From NCBI GenBank assembly GCA_009780515.1, contig WQZX01000026.1, positions 1 to 40,831 of the forward strand: 40,831 nt of DNA. Direction: 5' to 3'. The notes beneath the pieces were generated by a model. The model did not search any database and was not told the DNA's origin. It worked only from the letters and a program-made list of their open reading frames with translations. Positions within the stretch are counted from its first letter, which is position 1, and every line of letters begins with the position of its first letter. The stretch is from Nocardioidaceae bacterium. Lineage in GTDB: Bacteria; Actinomycetota; Actinomycetes; Propionibacteriales; Nocardioidaceae. The translations under genes were made by a program, and so were the position numbers. Below, one piece after another: positions 14,870 to 23,667 of the stretch.

Positions 14870-16323
14870 TGGCGACCAAGAAGGACCTCGTCGAGGCCTA
14901 CTCCTACAGCCGCCGGCGGCTCGTGACCGCGTTCGTCAGTGGCGCGCCGGGCGGCCGCGAGGTCGAGCCGGCACGTCCGGGGCGTGCGGTCGTGGGCGGC
15001 ATCGCGCTGGCCGTGCTGCTGTGTGCCGGCGCCGCGATCCTGGGTGTCTTCAAGTCGCCGAGCGACATCAGCTGGGGCGAGCCGGCGCTGCTCACCGATG
15101 GCAACGGCGCGCTCTACGTCAACCTCGGCACCGACCAGACCCCGAAGGGCGAGGAGTCGCTGCACCAGGTCATCAACGTGACCTCGGCACGACTCATCCT
15201 GGGTGCGCAGACCATTCAGAAGGTCAACGCCGAGAAGCTCGCCGAACGCAAGAAGGGCGGGCCGATCGGCATCCTCAACGCCCCGGCGACGGTGCCCGAC
15301 ACCGATCAGCTGATCAACAGCGGCTGGACGGCGTGCACGCTCTCCGGTCATGGCATCCGGGTCGCGGTGGCGCCCGGGTCCCACGCCCGCTCCGCGGACG
15401 GGTCGGCGTTCCTGGTCAAGGACTCCGACGGCACCCACGTCGTCGCCGAGACCCAGCACGGCGACGGGCCCGCGGCGTTCTCCTACGACCTGCCGCCGCG
15501 CTACAGCGGCCAGCTGGTCACCGGCCTCCACCTGAGCCCGACCCCGGTCGGCGTCTCGCCGAGGTGGACCGCGCTGCTGCCGCCGGGAGCGCCCCTCGAC
15601 GCGAGCGGACTCGGGCTGAGCGGGTACGGCCGCCCGGCGCCGTCGCTGGCGAGGTACTGGGGCGGCACGACCCCGCGCATCGGCGACTACTTCGTGCCGA
15701 GCGGCGGCCAGACGATCGTCGTCACGGCCGGCGGGTTCGTGCAGGCGTCGCCGTTCGCGGCGGCCGTCCTCGCGGGCACGCCCTTCCCCGGCGGCAGCGC
15801 GCAGCCTCGGAGGCTGGCGACGCCGAGCGGGTGGTCGCTGGTGAAGAGCGGACAGCAGGTCGGCAGCCCGAGCTGGCCCACCTCCCTGCCGAAGCAGGAG
15901 CCCGTCGACGAGGTCTGCGCGGTCCTCCACGACAACGGGGACGGCACGACCTCGATGCGGATGGCGACCTCGCCCGACGGCACGGCGAGGGCCGTCGGCA
16001 CGGCGGCCGGGTCGGTCGCCGCGAACGTCGACCCGGGCCACGGCGCGGTGGTCCGGTCCGCGGCCAAGGACCCCGGCGTCGACCCGTCGCGCACTGGCGC
16101 GACCCCGGACACCACCGGTACGTCCTACCTCGTCGACGACCGGGCCTTCGCCTACCGGATCGCGTCCTCGGGGGACCTGGACCGGCTCGGCTACTCCGGC
16201 GTCGCCCCCGTCGTCGTGCCTCCGGAGTGGATCGGGCTGTTCCAGCAGGGCGTGGAGCTGTCCCGGGACGCCGCGCTCTGCCCGCCCACGCCGACGATGA
16301 AGGGTCAGGGCAAGTGCTCCTGA
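14869..16323 (+). CDS. eccB: type VII secretion protein EccB
   Basis: The 484-residue protein is the membrane-anchored, mostly extracytoplasmic subunit of the ESX complex. The family start is seen as MATKKDLVEAYSYSRRRLVTAF, in which the order of charged residues matches other EccB N-termini. One membrane segment lies at about 42-63 (VVGGIALAVLLCAGAAILGVF). The remainder forms the periplasmic repeats and core; GALYVNLG, PIGILNAPATVPD and the C-terminal VPPEWIGLFQQGVELSRDAALCP are typical. Cysteines in WTACTLSG and the last 20 residues may form disulfides. The ATG overlaps the eccD stop codon and the mycosin gene starts inside the eccB end (10-base overlap), so the three form one tight operon. 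Confidence 0.92.
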   Translation: MATKKDLVEAYSYSRRRLVTAFVSGAPGGREVEPARPGRAVVGGIALAVLLCAGAAILGVFKSPSDISWGEPALLTDGNGALYVNLGTDQTPKGEESLHQVINVTSARLILGAQTIQKVNAEKLAERKKGGPIGILNAPATVPDTDQLINSGWTACTLSGHGIRVAVAPGSHARSADGSAFLVKDSDGTHVVAETQHGDGPAAFSYDLPPRYSGQLVTGLHLSPTPVGVSPRWTALLPPGAPLDASGLGLSGYGRPAPSLARYWGGTTPRIGDYFVPSGGQTIVVTAGGFVQASPFAAAVLAGTPFPGGSAQPRRLATPSGWSLVKSGQQVGSPSWPTSLPKQEPVDEVCAVLHDNGDGTTSMRMATSPDGTARAVGTAAGSVAANVDPGHGAVVRSAAKDPGVDPSRTGATPDTTGTSYLVDDRAFAYRIASSGDLDRLGYSGVAPVVVPPEWIGLFQQGVELSRDAALCPPTPTMKGQGKCS

Positions 16324-17573
16324 CCCGGCGGCTCGGAGGTGCGCTGGGGGCGGTCGTGCTCGGGGCGGGCCTCGCGGCCGGACCGCTGGTCCCCACCGCC
16401 GCCTCGTACGCCGCGGCCGGCCCCGACTGCACCGACAGCGGGTCGGGTGGCGCGGTGACCGGCGCCAACACGCCGTACGACGAGCTCGGGATCGGCCCCG
16501 CGCAGGCCCGGCTGCCCGCCGGCCCGGCCAGCGCCGGCAAGGGTGTCGACGTGTTCGTCGTCGACGACGGCGTCGGTGCGCACCTCGCCCACGACTCGGC
16601 GACCGGCGGACAGGTCCAGGACGACCACGGCACCACCGCCGCGGGCATCGTCGGCGGCGGCGACGCCTCGGTCGGTCGCAAGCAGGTGCCCGTGGGCTAC
16701 GCGCCCGGCGTACGGATCCACGACGTCAGGGCGTACGACGTCCCCTGGTCGGGCTCCGGCTCGGCGCAGGGGGCGACCCCGTCGCCGCAGCTGCTCGTCG
16801 GGGCGCTGCGCCAGGTCGGCCGGGAGATGCGCGGGGTGCGCCACGCGATCGTGCTCGTCCCGTTCGTGGTCGACAGCACGCCCGCGCTCGACAAGGCGGT
16901 GGACGCGCTGTCGTCGGCGCTGGTGATCGCGCCGACCGGCGACCGTCCGACGGCAGCGGGGCAGCCGGGCGTCGCGCGGTTCTACCCCGGCGACAACAGC
17001 GACAGCACGCCGCCGCCCGGACAGGACGCCGCCGGCAGCGTGGGGCCCGCCGACGACGACGCGGTGCTGGGCGTCGGGGTGGCCTCGTGGTCCTTCGGCA
17101 ACGACCCCGCCGGGCCGCTGCCCAACTCCGACGTGGACGTGGCTGCGCCGGTCGGGGGCGGCATCTCCTACGACAGGGACGGCAAGGCGTGCGTCGTGAC
17201 GACGCCTTCGGCCGACTGGGCGGCCTCCGAGGTGGCCGGGGTGGCCGCGCTGACGTGGAGCGCCTGGCCCCACCTCGCGGCCGACCAGCTGCGCACCCGG
17301 CTCGAGCTCACCGCCGACGGCGGCGGCATCCGCGAGGGCGACACCGAGGGCTACGGCGTGGTCCAGCCTCTCGCCGCGGTGACCGTGCCGGCCGCAGCGC
17401 TGCGCGCGGGCGGGACCACCCCGGCCGCACCCCGTCGCGCGACCGCGCCCGACCCGCCGGCCGACGTGCTCGCCGGCACCCGGCACACCGCGGTCTGGTG
17501 GGGTCTCCTCGGCGGGGGCGCGCTCGTCGTCGCGCTGCTCCTCCGCCCGCTGCTGTCCCGGCGCCGGCGCTGA
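16314..17573 (+). CDS. mycP: mycosin (MycP), subtilase family, catalytic Ser apparently lost
   Basis: The 419-residue protein has a signal peptide (RRLGGALGAVVLGAGLAAG, cleavage near 35), a subtilisin domain and a C-terminal membrane anchor (about 391-413) followed by RRRR, the mycosin layout. The catalytic Asp (VVDDGV, Asp84) and His (DDHGTTAAGI, His105) are in place. Where mycosins have GTSFAAPYVAG, this protein has SADWAASEVAG, placing Asp301 at the Ser position. The expected oxyanion Asn (usually AAGN) reads PTGD, Asp210. VDVAAP just before is conserved, so the alignment looks secure, though a two-residue insertion could rescue a Ser at 299. Mycosins stabilise ESX complexes independently of cleavage, which would explain its retention. 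The GTG start lies inside the eccB end. Confidence 0.85.
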   Translation: MLLTRRLGGALGAVVLGAGLAAGPLVPTAASYAAAGPDCTDSGSGGAVTGANTPYDELGIGPAQARLPAGPASAGKGVDVFVVDDGVGAHLAHDSATGGQVQDDHGTTAAGIVGGGDASVGRKQVPVGYAPGVRIHDVRAYDVPWSGSGSAQGATPSPQLLVGALRQVGREMRGVRHAIVLVPFVVDSTPALDKAVDALSSALVIAPTGDRPTAAGQPGVARFYPGDNSDSTPPPGQDAAGSVGPADDDAVLGVGVASWSFGNDPAGPLPNSDVDVAAPVGGGISYDRDGKACVVTTPSADWAASEVAGVAALTWSAWPHLAADQLRTRLELTADGGGIREGDTEGYGVVQPLAAVTVPAAALRAGGTTPAAPRRATAPDPPADVLAGTRHTAVWWGLLGGGALVVALLLRPLLSRRRR

Positions 17574-17585
17574 GGGGTCATAGTC

Positions 17586-18527
17586 ATGGGCATGAACTAC
17601 GCAGACCAGGCTGCCTGGCGCCGGCTCCAGGGCTTCCTGCCCGCCGGCTACCAGCTCACCCCGGAGACCGAGCCCGCCGAGGAGTGGTGGTCCCACGACG
17701 GCCACGAGATCCACCTCGACACCTACCGCGACCCCGGGGCGCGGGCGAAGGTGATCCTGCTCCACGGCGTCGGCACCAACGGCCGCCAGATGACCACGAT
17801 CCTGGGCCGCCCGCTCGCCGAGCGTGGCTTCGAGACCATCGCGATCGACATGCCGACGTACGGCGTCACTCGGGTCGCGCCCGGAGCGCTCGTCACCTAC
17901 GACGACTGGGTGCGGATCGGGTCCGACCTCGTCGACGCCGAGCTGGCCGAGGACGACCGTCCGGTCTACCTCTACGGACTGTCGGCCGGTGGCATGGAGA
18001 CCTACCACGTGGCCGCGCTCAACAAGCGGGTCAGCGGCATCGTCGGCATGACCTTCCTCGACACCTCGTCCTTCCGGGTGCGCTTCGAGACCGCCTTCGA
18101 CCCGATCACCGGCACCACGGGCTCGGTGGTCATGCGGCTGCTGAACCGGCTCGGGCTCGGTCGCGTCCGTCTCCCGATGCGCCTTGTCTCCAAGATGCGC
18201 GCGCTCGTCAACGACCGCGCCGCGAAGAGGGCCTGGTACGCCGACCGCACCTCGGCCGGCAACAGCGTCTCGATCGCCTTCCTCGACTCCTGGCTGGGCT
18301 ACCGTCCGGTCGTCGCGCCCGAGGACTTCGACGTCTGCCCGGTCCTGCTCACCCAGCCCGCCGCCGACCGCTGGACGCCGCTGCACCTCTCCGAGCCGTT
18401 CCTCGCCCGGATCACCAGGGTGCCGGTCACCACCACGATGCTCGAGAACGGCGGCCACTACCCGCTGGAGCAGACGGCCCTCGACCAGATGGTCGACGCC
18501 GTCGCGGCCTTCGCCACCCCGAGCTGA
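17586..18527 (+). CDS. alpha/beta hydrolase
   Basis: The 313-residue protein has a standard alpha/beta hydrolase fold: the oxyanion strand end VILLHGVGTNG (about 56-66), the nucleophile elbow GLSAGG with Ser133, a likely acid in QPAADRW, and the catalytic His in ENGGHYPLEQ near residue 287. No signal peptide is present, so it is cytoplasmic. It starts 13 bases after the mycosin stop and could be read from the same message, but such a hydrolase is not an ESX core component. A long hairpin follows its stop codon. The substrate, probably an ester or lipid-like compound, cannot be told. The ATG at 17586 is used; a second in-frame ATG (17592) is close. Confidence 0.8.
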   Translation: MGMNYADQAAWRRLQGFLPAGYQLTPETEPAEEWWSHDGHEIHLDTYRDPGARAKVILLHGVGTNGRQMTTILGRPLAERGFETIAIDMPTYGVTRVAPGALVTYDDWVRIGSDLVDAELAEDDRPVYLYGLSAGGMETYHVAALNKRVSGIVGMTFLDTSSFRVRFETAFDPITGTTGSVVMRLLNRLGLGRVRLPMRLVSKMRALVNDRAAKRAWYADRTSAGNSVSIAFLDSWLGYRPVVAPEDFDVCPVLLTQPAADRWTPLHLSEPFLARITRVPVTTTMLENGGHYPLEQTALDQMVDAVAAFATPS

Positions 18528-18543
18528 GAGTGCCCACAACCGC

Positions 18544-18590
18544 CATCGGGGAGCCCGGCGGTCACCTGGTGACTGCTGGACTCCCCGATG
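18544..18590. terminator. long hairpin after the hydrolase gene
   Basis: CATCGGGGAG (18544-18553) pairs with CTCCCCGATG (18581-18590), and the stem continues inward through GC steps to GGTCACC and GGTGAC around a single central base. Only three positions mismatch, of which two would be G-U pairs in RNA. It lies between the plus-strand hydrolase and minus-strand tRNA-Ser and could stop transcription from both sides. Confidence 0.75.
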
Positions 18591-18613
18591 TTCCACCGCT
18601 GCGGGCGGATCGG

Positions 18614-18698
18614 CGGATCTGGGGGGATTCGAACCCCCGAGGGCTTGCACCCAACCCGCTTTCCAAGCGAGCGCCATAGGCCACTAGGCGACAGATCC
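18614..18698 (-). tRNA. tRNA-Ser (anticodon GGA)
   Basis: On the minus strand the acceptor GGATCTG pairs with CAGATCC. The anticodon loop reads TTGGAAA (anticodon GGA), a long variable arm follows as expected for a class II tRNA, and the T arm is GGGGGTTCGAATCCCCC. The length is about 85 bases with the discriminator G; CCA is not encoded. It lies just downstream of the SRP RNA gene on the same strand, a common actinobacterial order. Confidence 0.95.
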
Positions 18699-18768
18699 GT
18701 GGAGGACCCTACCCGCCGGGTGTCGGGCGGATGAAATCGCCCTGTCGGTGCCGCGGCGGAAAGACAAA

Positions 18769-18856
18769 GGCCCCCCGCGCACCCGACAGAGCTCGCTTAC
18801 CCTTGCTGCCTTCCGGCCCTGGGGGAGTTCGGCAAGATGCCGCCGCACGGGGGGTT
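18769..18856 (-). ncRNA. ffs: signal recognition particle RNA (small bacterial type)
   Basis: The minus strand contains the conserved SRP apical loop GCCGGAAGGCAGCAAGGG followed by TAAGCGAGCT. The ends are GC-rich and pair (CCCCCCGTGC with GCGCGGGGGG). The length of about 90 bases fits the short 4.5S-like form that binds Ffh and targets membrane proteins. T-rich sequence just after its 3' end (CCTTTGTCTTT) may terminate it. The exact ends are approximate. Confidence 0.93.
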
Positions 18857-18862
18857 GGGACA

Positions 18863-18893
18863 ACGATAGAGGACGCCCGGCAGCGCGCCCTAA
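18863..18893 (-). promoter_or_regulatory. possible promoter of the SRP RNA
   Basis: On the minus strand TATCGT (18868-18863) lies seven bases before the RNA 5' end, with TTAGGG (18893-18888) 19 bases upstream as a weak -35. The position suits the RNA start; the -35 spacing is long. Confidence 0.35.
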
Positions 18894-18927
18894 CCCGCCC
18901 GGGCGGCCGGTGGAGCAGAATGCCGCG

Positions 18928-20094
18928 GTGACGTTCGTGGAGCTCGCCGTGATCGGCGCCGTCGCCCTGCTCGGGCCCTTGCTGTCCTACCCGCGCGGCT
19001 GGCACCTGCCGGTGGTGCTCGGGGAGCTGGTGGCAGGAGTCGTCCTCGGCACGACCGGGTTCGGCTACCTGCACGCCAGCGACGGGACCTTCTCGTTCCT
19101 GTCCGACATCGGATTCGCGCTGGTGATGTTCGTGGCCGGCACGCACGTGCCGGTGCGCGACCCCGCCATCCGGCCGGCGCTGGCGGCGGGCCTCCTGCGG
19201 GCGGTGGCCGTCGCCGTACCGGCGGTGGTGCTGGGGATCGTCGTGGCGATGGTTTCGGGCATCCACCACGGTCCCCTGTACGCCGTCCTCCTCTCGTCCT
19301 CGAGCGCGGCCCTCGTGCTGCCGATCGTCGACTCGCTCGGGCTCGGCGGCGAGAAGGTCGTGGGCCTCCTGCCGCAGATCGCGATCGCGGACACGGCCTG
19401 CATCGTCGCGCTGCCGCTGGTGATCGACCCGTCCCACGCCCTGCGTGCGGCCGGCGGGGCGGCGCTGGTGATCGTCGCGGCGGCGGTGGTGTTCGTGCTG
19501 TTCCGCCGGATCGAGGCGAAGGGGTGGCGGGAGCGGGTCCACCGGGTGTCGGAGGACCGGGCGTTCGCGGTCGAGCTGCGCGTGCAGCTCGTCGTTCTCT
19601 TCGCCCTCGCGGCGCTGGCTCTCCAGACGCACGTGTCGATCATGCTGGCCGGCTTCGCGCTCGGCCTCGCAGTGGCCGCCGTCGGCGAGCCGCGCCGCCT
19701 GGCCAAGCAGCTGTTCGCGCTGACCGAGGGCTTCTTCGGCCCGCTGTTCTTCGTCTGGCTCGGCGCCGAGCTCAACCTGCGCGAGCTCGGGCAGCACCCC
19801 TCGATGATCCTGCTCGGCCTCGCCCTCGGTGTGGGCGCCGCGGTCACCCACATGGTGCCGCTGGTCCTCCGCCAGCCCGTGTCGCTGAACCTGCTCTCGG
19901 TCGCCCAGCTCGGCGTGCCCGTCGCCGCCGCCACGGTCGGCACCCAGCTCGGCGTGCTGCAGCCGGGGGAGGCGTCGGCGCTGATGCTCGGCGCGCTCGT
20001 GACGATCGGGCTGGCGGTGGTCGGCGGCGCGCTCGCGGTCAGGGCGGGCATGGTCAAGGACGCGGGGCCGGAGCAGACGGGGGCGGTGGCCTGA
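18928..20094 (+). CDS. cation:proton antiporter (CPA2/KefB-like membrane domain)
   Basis: The 388-residue protein has about eleven or twelve hydrophobic segments of the sodium/proton exchanger fold. Family-like stretches are ELVAGVVLGTTGFGYL, FLSDIGFALVMFVAGTHV, the SSSSAALVLPIVDSLGL helix break and FALTEGFFGPLFFVWLGAELNL. It lacks the C-terminal TrkA-N domain of true KefB. The GTG at 18928 is chosen because the open frame upstream runs through the SRP RNA gene in the opposite direction. GGAG lies twelve bases before it. The stop codon overlaps the start of the DUF2252 gene (TGATG). It probably exchanges Na+ or K+ for protons; the ion is not readable. Confidence 0.8.
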   Translation: MTFVELAVIGAVALLGPLLSYPRGWHLPVVLGELVAGVVLGTTGFGYLHASDGTFSFLSDIGFALVMFVAGTHVPVRDPAIRPALAAGLLRAVAVAVPAVVLGIVVAMVSGIHHGPLYAVLLSSSSAALVLPIVDSLGLGGEKVVGLLPQIAIADTACIVALPLVIDPSHALRAAGGAALVIVAAAVVFVLFRRIEAKGWRERVHRVSEDRAFAVELRVQLVVLFALAALALQTHVSIMLAGFALGLAVAAVGEPRRLAKQLFALTEGFFGPLFFVWLGAELNLRELGQHPSMILLGLALGVGAAVTHMVPLVLRQPVSLNLLSVAQLGVPVAAATVGTQLGVLQPGEASALMLGALVTIGLAVVGGALAVRAGMVKDAGPEQTGAVA

Positions 20095-21152
20095 TGACGT
20101 CGGCGACCGACCTCACCCGGCAGTACGACCGATGGCTGGCCAGCCGGATCCCGGTCGTCGAGGCCGACGTGGCGCGCAAGCACGAGGAGATGCGCGCGGA
20201 CCGCTTCCGCTTCCTGCGCGGCACCTACTACCTCTGGCTGGCGCGGGTGGCCGAGCGGGTTCCCGACGTCCTCGACGCCGCGCGGGTGCCCCTCGTCGGC
20301 GACCTGCACGTGGAGAACTTCGGCACCTGGCGCGACCGTGACCAGACGCGGCGCTGGGGCGTCAACGACTACGACGAGCTCGCGGTCGGCCCGTGGCTGC
20401 TCGACCCGCTGCGCCTCGCGGTCTCCGCCCGGCTGGCGCCCCACGTCGCCCTCGGCGAGGACGTCGAGCTCGACACCCTGCTGTCGTCGTACGCCGAGGC
20501 GGAGGCGGGGGCGGCGATCAAGCTCGAGGGCAAGCGGGGCGAGCACCTCGTGGACCTCGTGCCGGCGTTCGCGCACGAGAGGAAGTTCTACCAGCACCTC
20601 GAGGAGGGCGCGCCGGCCGACGACGTGCCCGCCGAGGTGGTGGCGGCTGCGACCTCGGTCGCGGAGCCGGGCTGGAAGCCGCGCTGGTTCGAGCACGAGG
20701 CCGGCACCGGGTCGCTGGGCCACCTGCGTCGCGTCGGCGTCGGTCCGGCCGACGACGGCGGGACGCACGCGCGGGAGGCCAAGGAGCTCGGGCCGGGCAG
20801 CGCGGTCTGGGCGGCGCCGATCGACCGACGGATGCCGACCGCCGACGCCGGCCTGTTCGTGCGCGTGATGGCCCAGGTGAAGGGGCCGGCGGCCGTCGTA
20901 CGGGTCTCCGACTGGCACGTGCGCGACCTGGCTCCGGACGTCGTACGCATCGAGCTCTCGGGCCTCCACAAGGGCGACGCGCGGCGCCTGCTCGGCTCGA
21001 TGGCCGAGGTCACGGCCGCCGTGCACGCGACCGACACGGCGGCGTACGGCCGGGCGCGGAAGGAGGCCGCGGCGCTGGACCCCGCGACCTTCCAGCAGTA
21101 CGTCGACGCGATGGTCGACGTGGTGAGGGCCGACCACGCGTCGTACAGGTGA
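20094..21152 (+). CDS. DUF2252 family protein
   Basis: The 352-residue protein matches DUF2252, a family distantly related to protein-kinase-like and phosphotransferase folds. Signature segments are RFRFLRGTYYLWL (37-49), GDLHVENFG (69-77) and VNDYDEL (90-96), the latter two resembling the catalytic and metal loops of kinase-like enzymes (Asp and Asn in similar spacing). A charged C-terminal part with HVRDLAPDVVRIEL follows. No signal peptide or membrane segment is seen. It is coupled to the antiporter gene by a TGATG overlap, suggesting the two are made together. The biochemical activity of this family is not known to me; a phosphotransfer role is inference. Confidence 0.75.
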   Translation: MTSATDLTRQYDRWLASRIPVVEADVARKHEEMRADRFRFLRGTYYLWLARVAERVPDVLDAARVPLVGDLHVENFGTWRDRDQTRRWGVNDYDELAVGPWLLDPLRLAVSARLAPHVALGEDVELDTLLSSYAEAEAGAAIKLEGKRGEHLVDLVPAFAHERKFYQHLEEGAPADDVPAEVVAAATSVAEPGWKPRWFEHEAGTGSLGHLRRVGVGPADDGGTHAREAKELGPGSAVWAAPIDRRMPTADAGLFVRVMAQVKGPAAVVRVSDWHVRDLAPDVVRIELSGLHKGDARRLLGSMAEVTAAVHATDTAAYGRARKEAAALDPATFQQYVDAMVDVVRADHASYR

Positions 21153-21196
21153 GCGCAGGTGAGGGGAGTCGGCGCCGACGGCTAGTGTCTGTCCCG

Positions 21197-23212
21197 ATGG
21201 ACTCTCCGCTCGCGCTCTACCGCCGCTACCGCCCCGAGACCTTCGGCGAGGTCATCGGGCAGGAGCACGTGACCGAGCCGCTGCGTGCCGCGCTGGCGGC
21301 CAACCGGGTCAACCACGCCTACCTGTTCTCCGGACCGCGCGGCTGCGGCAAGACCACGTCGGCGCGCATCCTCGCGCGGGCGCTCAACTGTGAGCGGGCG
21401 CCGATCGCCGACCCGTGCGGCGAGTGCGAGAGCTGCCGCGACCTCGCCCGCGGCGGGCCGGGGTCGATCGACGTGATCGAGATCGACGCCGCCTCGCACG
21501 GCGGCGTCGACGACGCCCGCGACCTGCGCGAGAAGGCCTTCTTCGCGCCGGTCAGGAGCCGCTACAAGGTCTACATCATCGATGAGGCCCACATGGTCAC
21601 CACGCAGGGCTTCAACGCCCTGCTCAAGCTCGTCGAGGAGCCGCCGCCGCACCTCCGGTTCATCTTCGCCACGACCGAGCCGGACAAGGTCATCCCGACC
21701 ATCCGCTCGCGCACGCACCACTACCCGTTCCGGCTGATCCCGCCGCGGCTGCTGTCGTCGTACCTCTCCGAGCTGTGCGAGCGCGAGGGCGTCGCCATCG
21801 AGCCGGCGGCGCTGCCGTTGGTGGTGCGGGCGGGCGCCGGCTCGGCGCGCGACACGCTCTCGGTGCTCGACCAGCTGCTCGGCGGTGCCGGACCGGCCGG
21901 GGTGACCTACCAGCTCGCCAGCGGGCTGCTGGGCTACACGCCCGACACCCTGCTCGACGACGTCGTCGACGCGTTCGCGGCCGGTGACGGCGGGGCGGTG
22001 TTCGGTGTGGTCGACAAGGTGATCGAGACCGGGCAGGACCCCCGCCGCTTCACCGAGGACCTCCTGCGTCGCCTGCGTGACCTGGTGATCATCGCGGCGG
22101 TGCCCGACGCCCATGCGACCGGCCTGATCGACGTCGCCGACGACCAGGCCGAGCGCCTGGTCGCGCAGGCCAACCGGTTCGGGCGTGCCGACCTCGTCCG
22201 CGCGGCCGACCTCGTCGCCACCGGCTTGACCGACATGCGCGGCGCCACCGCCCCGCGGCTGCTGCTCGAGCTGATCTGCGCCCGGGTGCTGCTGCCCGGC
22301 GCCGACCACTCGACCGAGGGCGTGATGGCCCGCCTCGACCGGCTCGAGCGGCGCGTCTCGATCGGTGGTGGCGCGCCCGCGCCGACGATCGCTCCCCGGG
22401 TCGAGCCGGTGCCCGCGCAGGACCGGCCCGAGCCCGCGACCGCCGAGCGCTCGGCGCCCGAGCGCCAGGAGCCGGCGCGGGAGACCGAGCCGCCGGCCGC
22501 CGTCGAGCCGGAGCGTGTCCCCGAGCCATCCGCGCCACTCGCGCCACCCGAGCCGGCCGCGCCACCCGAGCAGGCAGCGGCGGCCGCTCCGGCAGCGCCC
22601 GCAGCGTCGGCGCCGAGCAGCGGCGGGCTCACCCTGGTCGACGTACGCCGCCTCTGGCCGGACGTGATCGACCGGGCGCGTTCCGCGCGCAAGCTCACCT
22701 GGATCCACCTGACCCAGAACTCCCAGGTCGTCGGCTTCGACGACGACACCATCACGCTGGGGTTCACCAACGCGGGTGCGCGGACCAGCTTCGAGAACGG
22801 TCACAACGACGTCGTACGCCAGCTGGTGATCGACGTGATCGGCGCCGACGTACGCATCGAGACGGTGGTCGACCCCGGCGCCGACCCGGGTGCGGGTCCA
22901 CCGCCGAGCGCGCCTGCACAGCAGGCCCGGCCGGTGCCGCCCGAGCAGCCCCGTCAGCCCGAGCCCCCGCGGGCCTCCGAGCCCGCCTCGGAGCCGCCCC
23001 CGTGGGCCGTCGACGAGCCGGGGGACGGCCCGCCGCAGGAGCAGTCCCGCCGGGCGATGGTCGAGCAGTACCAGGCGCAGGACGAGGAGCCCCCCGAGGA
23101 TCCCGACGCAGCGGTGAGCCTCAACGACACCGACGTCGACGCCGAGTCCGGCCCCGACCTGCTCGCGCGCGAGCTGGGCGCCCAGATGATCGAGGAGATC
23201 CCCCGATCCTGA
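21197..23212 (+). CDS. dnaX: DNA polymerase III subunit gamma/tau
   Basis: The 671-residue protein is the clamp-loader ATPase of the replisome. The N-terminus PLALYRRYRPETFGEVIGQ is diagnostic. Walker A is GPRGCGKT (46-53); the zinc site is Cys65, Cys74, Cys77 and Cys80; Walker B is YIIDEAH (about 128-134), followed by a sensor-like segment FIFATTEPDKVIPTIRSR. The C-terminal third has two Pro/Glu/Ala-rich linkers around a conserved domain (LTLVDVRRLWPDVIDRARSARK). No A-rich slippery site is seen, so a shortened gamma form by frameshifting is unlikely here. The ATG at 21197 gives the family N-terminus. It begins the dnaX-ebfC-recR block typical of actinobacteria. Confidence 0.95.
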   Translation: MDSPLALYRRYRPETFGEVIGQEHVTEPLRAALAANRVNHAYLFSGPRGCGKTTSARILARALNCERAPIADPCGECESCRDLARGGPGSIDVIEIDAASHGGVDDARDLREKAFFAPVRSRYKVYIIDEAHMVTTQGFNALLKLVEEPPPHLRFIFATTEPDKVIPTIRSRTHHYPFRLIPPRLLSSYLSELCEREGVAIEPAALPLVVRAGAGSARDTLSVLDQLLGGAGPAGVTYQLASGLLGYTPDTLLDDVVDAFAAGDGGAVFGVVDKVIETGQDPRRFTEDLLRRLRDLVIIAAVPDAHATGLIDVADDQAERLVAQANRFGRADLVRAADLVATGLTDMRGATAPRLLLELICARVLLPGADHSTEGVMARLDRLERRVSIGGGAPAPTIAPRVEPVPAQDRPEPATAERSAPERQEPARETEPPAAVEPERVPEPSAPLAPPEPAAPPEQAAAAAPAAPAASAPSSGGLTLVDVRRLWPDVIDRARSARKLTWIHLTQNSQVVGFDDDTITLGFTNAGARTSFENGHNDVVRQLVIDVIGADVRIETVVDPGADPGAGPPPSAPAQQARPVPPEQPRQPEPPRASEPASEPPPWAVDEPGDGPPQEQSRRAMVEQYQAQDEEPPEDPDAAVSLNDTDVDAESGPDLLARELGAQMIEEIPRS

Positions 23213-23270
23213 CCCCGGAGCGACCGCTCCCAACGACCGCAGCACCGTTCCCCGACCACGAGGTGACCCG

Positions 23271-23654
23271 ATGACCAACAACCCGTTCGACGCCCTCGGC
23301 GGCCCCGGCGGACTCGACCTGAACGCCCTGATGCAGCAGGCCCAGCAGATGCAGAGCAGCCTCCAGCAGGCGCAGGAGCAGCTGGCGAACACGACCGTCG
23401 ACGGCGCCGTCGCCGGTGGCGCGGTGACCGTGAAGGTCTCCGGCACCGGCGACCTGGTCGCGGTCGACATCAGCCCCGAGGCGATCGACGGCACCGACGC
23501 CGACGCCCTGGCCGACCTGGGCGACCTCATCGTCGCCGCCTACCGCGACGGCCGGGCCAAGGCCGAGGCGCTCGCCGCGGAGACGATGGGCCCGCTCACC
23601 GGTGGCCTGCCCGGCATGCCCGGCGGCGGTGCGCCGGGTCAGCTCGGCTTCTGA
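23271..23654 (+). CDS. YbaB/EbfC family nucleoid-associated protein
   Basis: The 127-residue protein fits the YbaB/EbfC family of small DNA-binding dimers that coat DNA and often sit between dnaX and recR, as here. The N-terminal helix is rich in Gln ([19 protein letters not shown]), followed by the beta core [26 protein letters not shown] and a C-terminal helix. A Gly/Pro/Met-rich tail ([19 protein letters not shown]) is longer than in enterobacterial members but is common in actinobacteria. GAGGTGA precedes the ATG at a suitable distance. Confidence 0.92.
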   Translation: MTNNPFDALGGPGGLDLNALMQQAQQMQSSLQQAQEQLANTTVDGAVAGGAVTVKVSGTGDLVAVDISPEAIDGTDADALADLGDLIVAAYRDGRAKAEALAAETMGPLTGGLPGMPGGGAPGQLGF

Positions 23655-23667
23655 GAAGACTCCCACC

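Noticed and set aside
18748..18927. Open frame extending the antiporter gene upstream
   Set aside because: It runs antisense through the SRP RNA gene and shows no protein-family character; the GTG at 18928 fits the first membrane segment.
21197..23212. Programmed frameshift in dnaX giving a gamma form
   Set aside because: No A or T slippery run with a downstream hairpin was seen; the frame is continuous.
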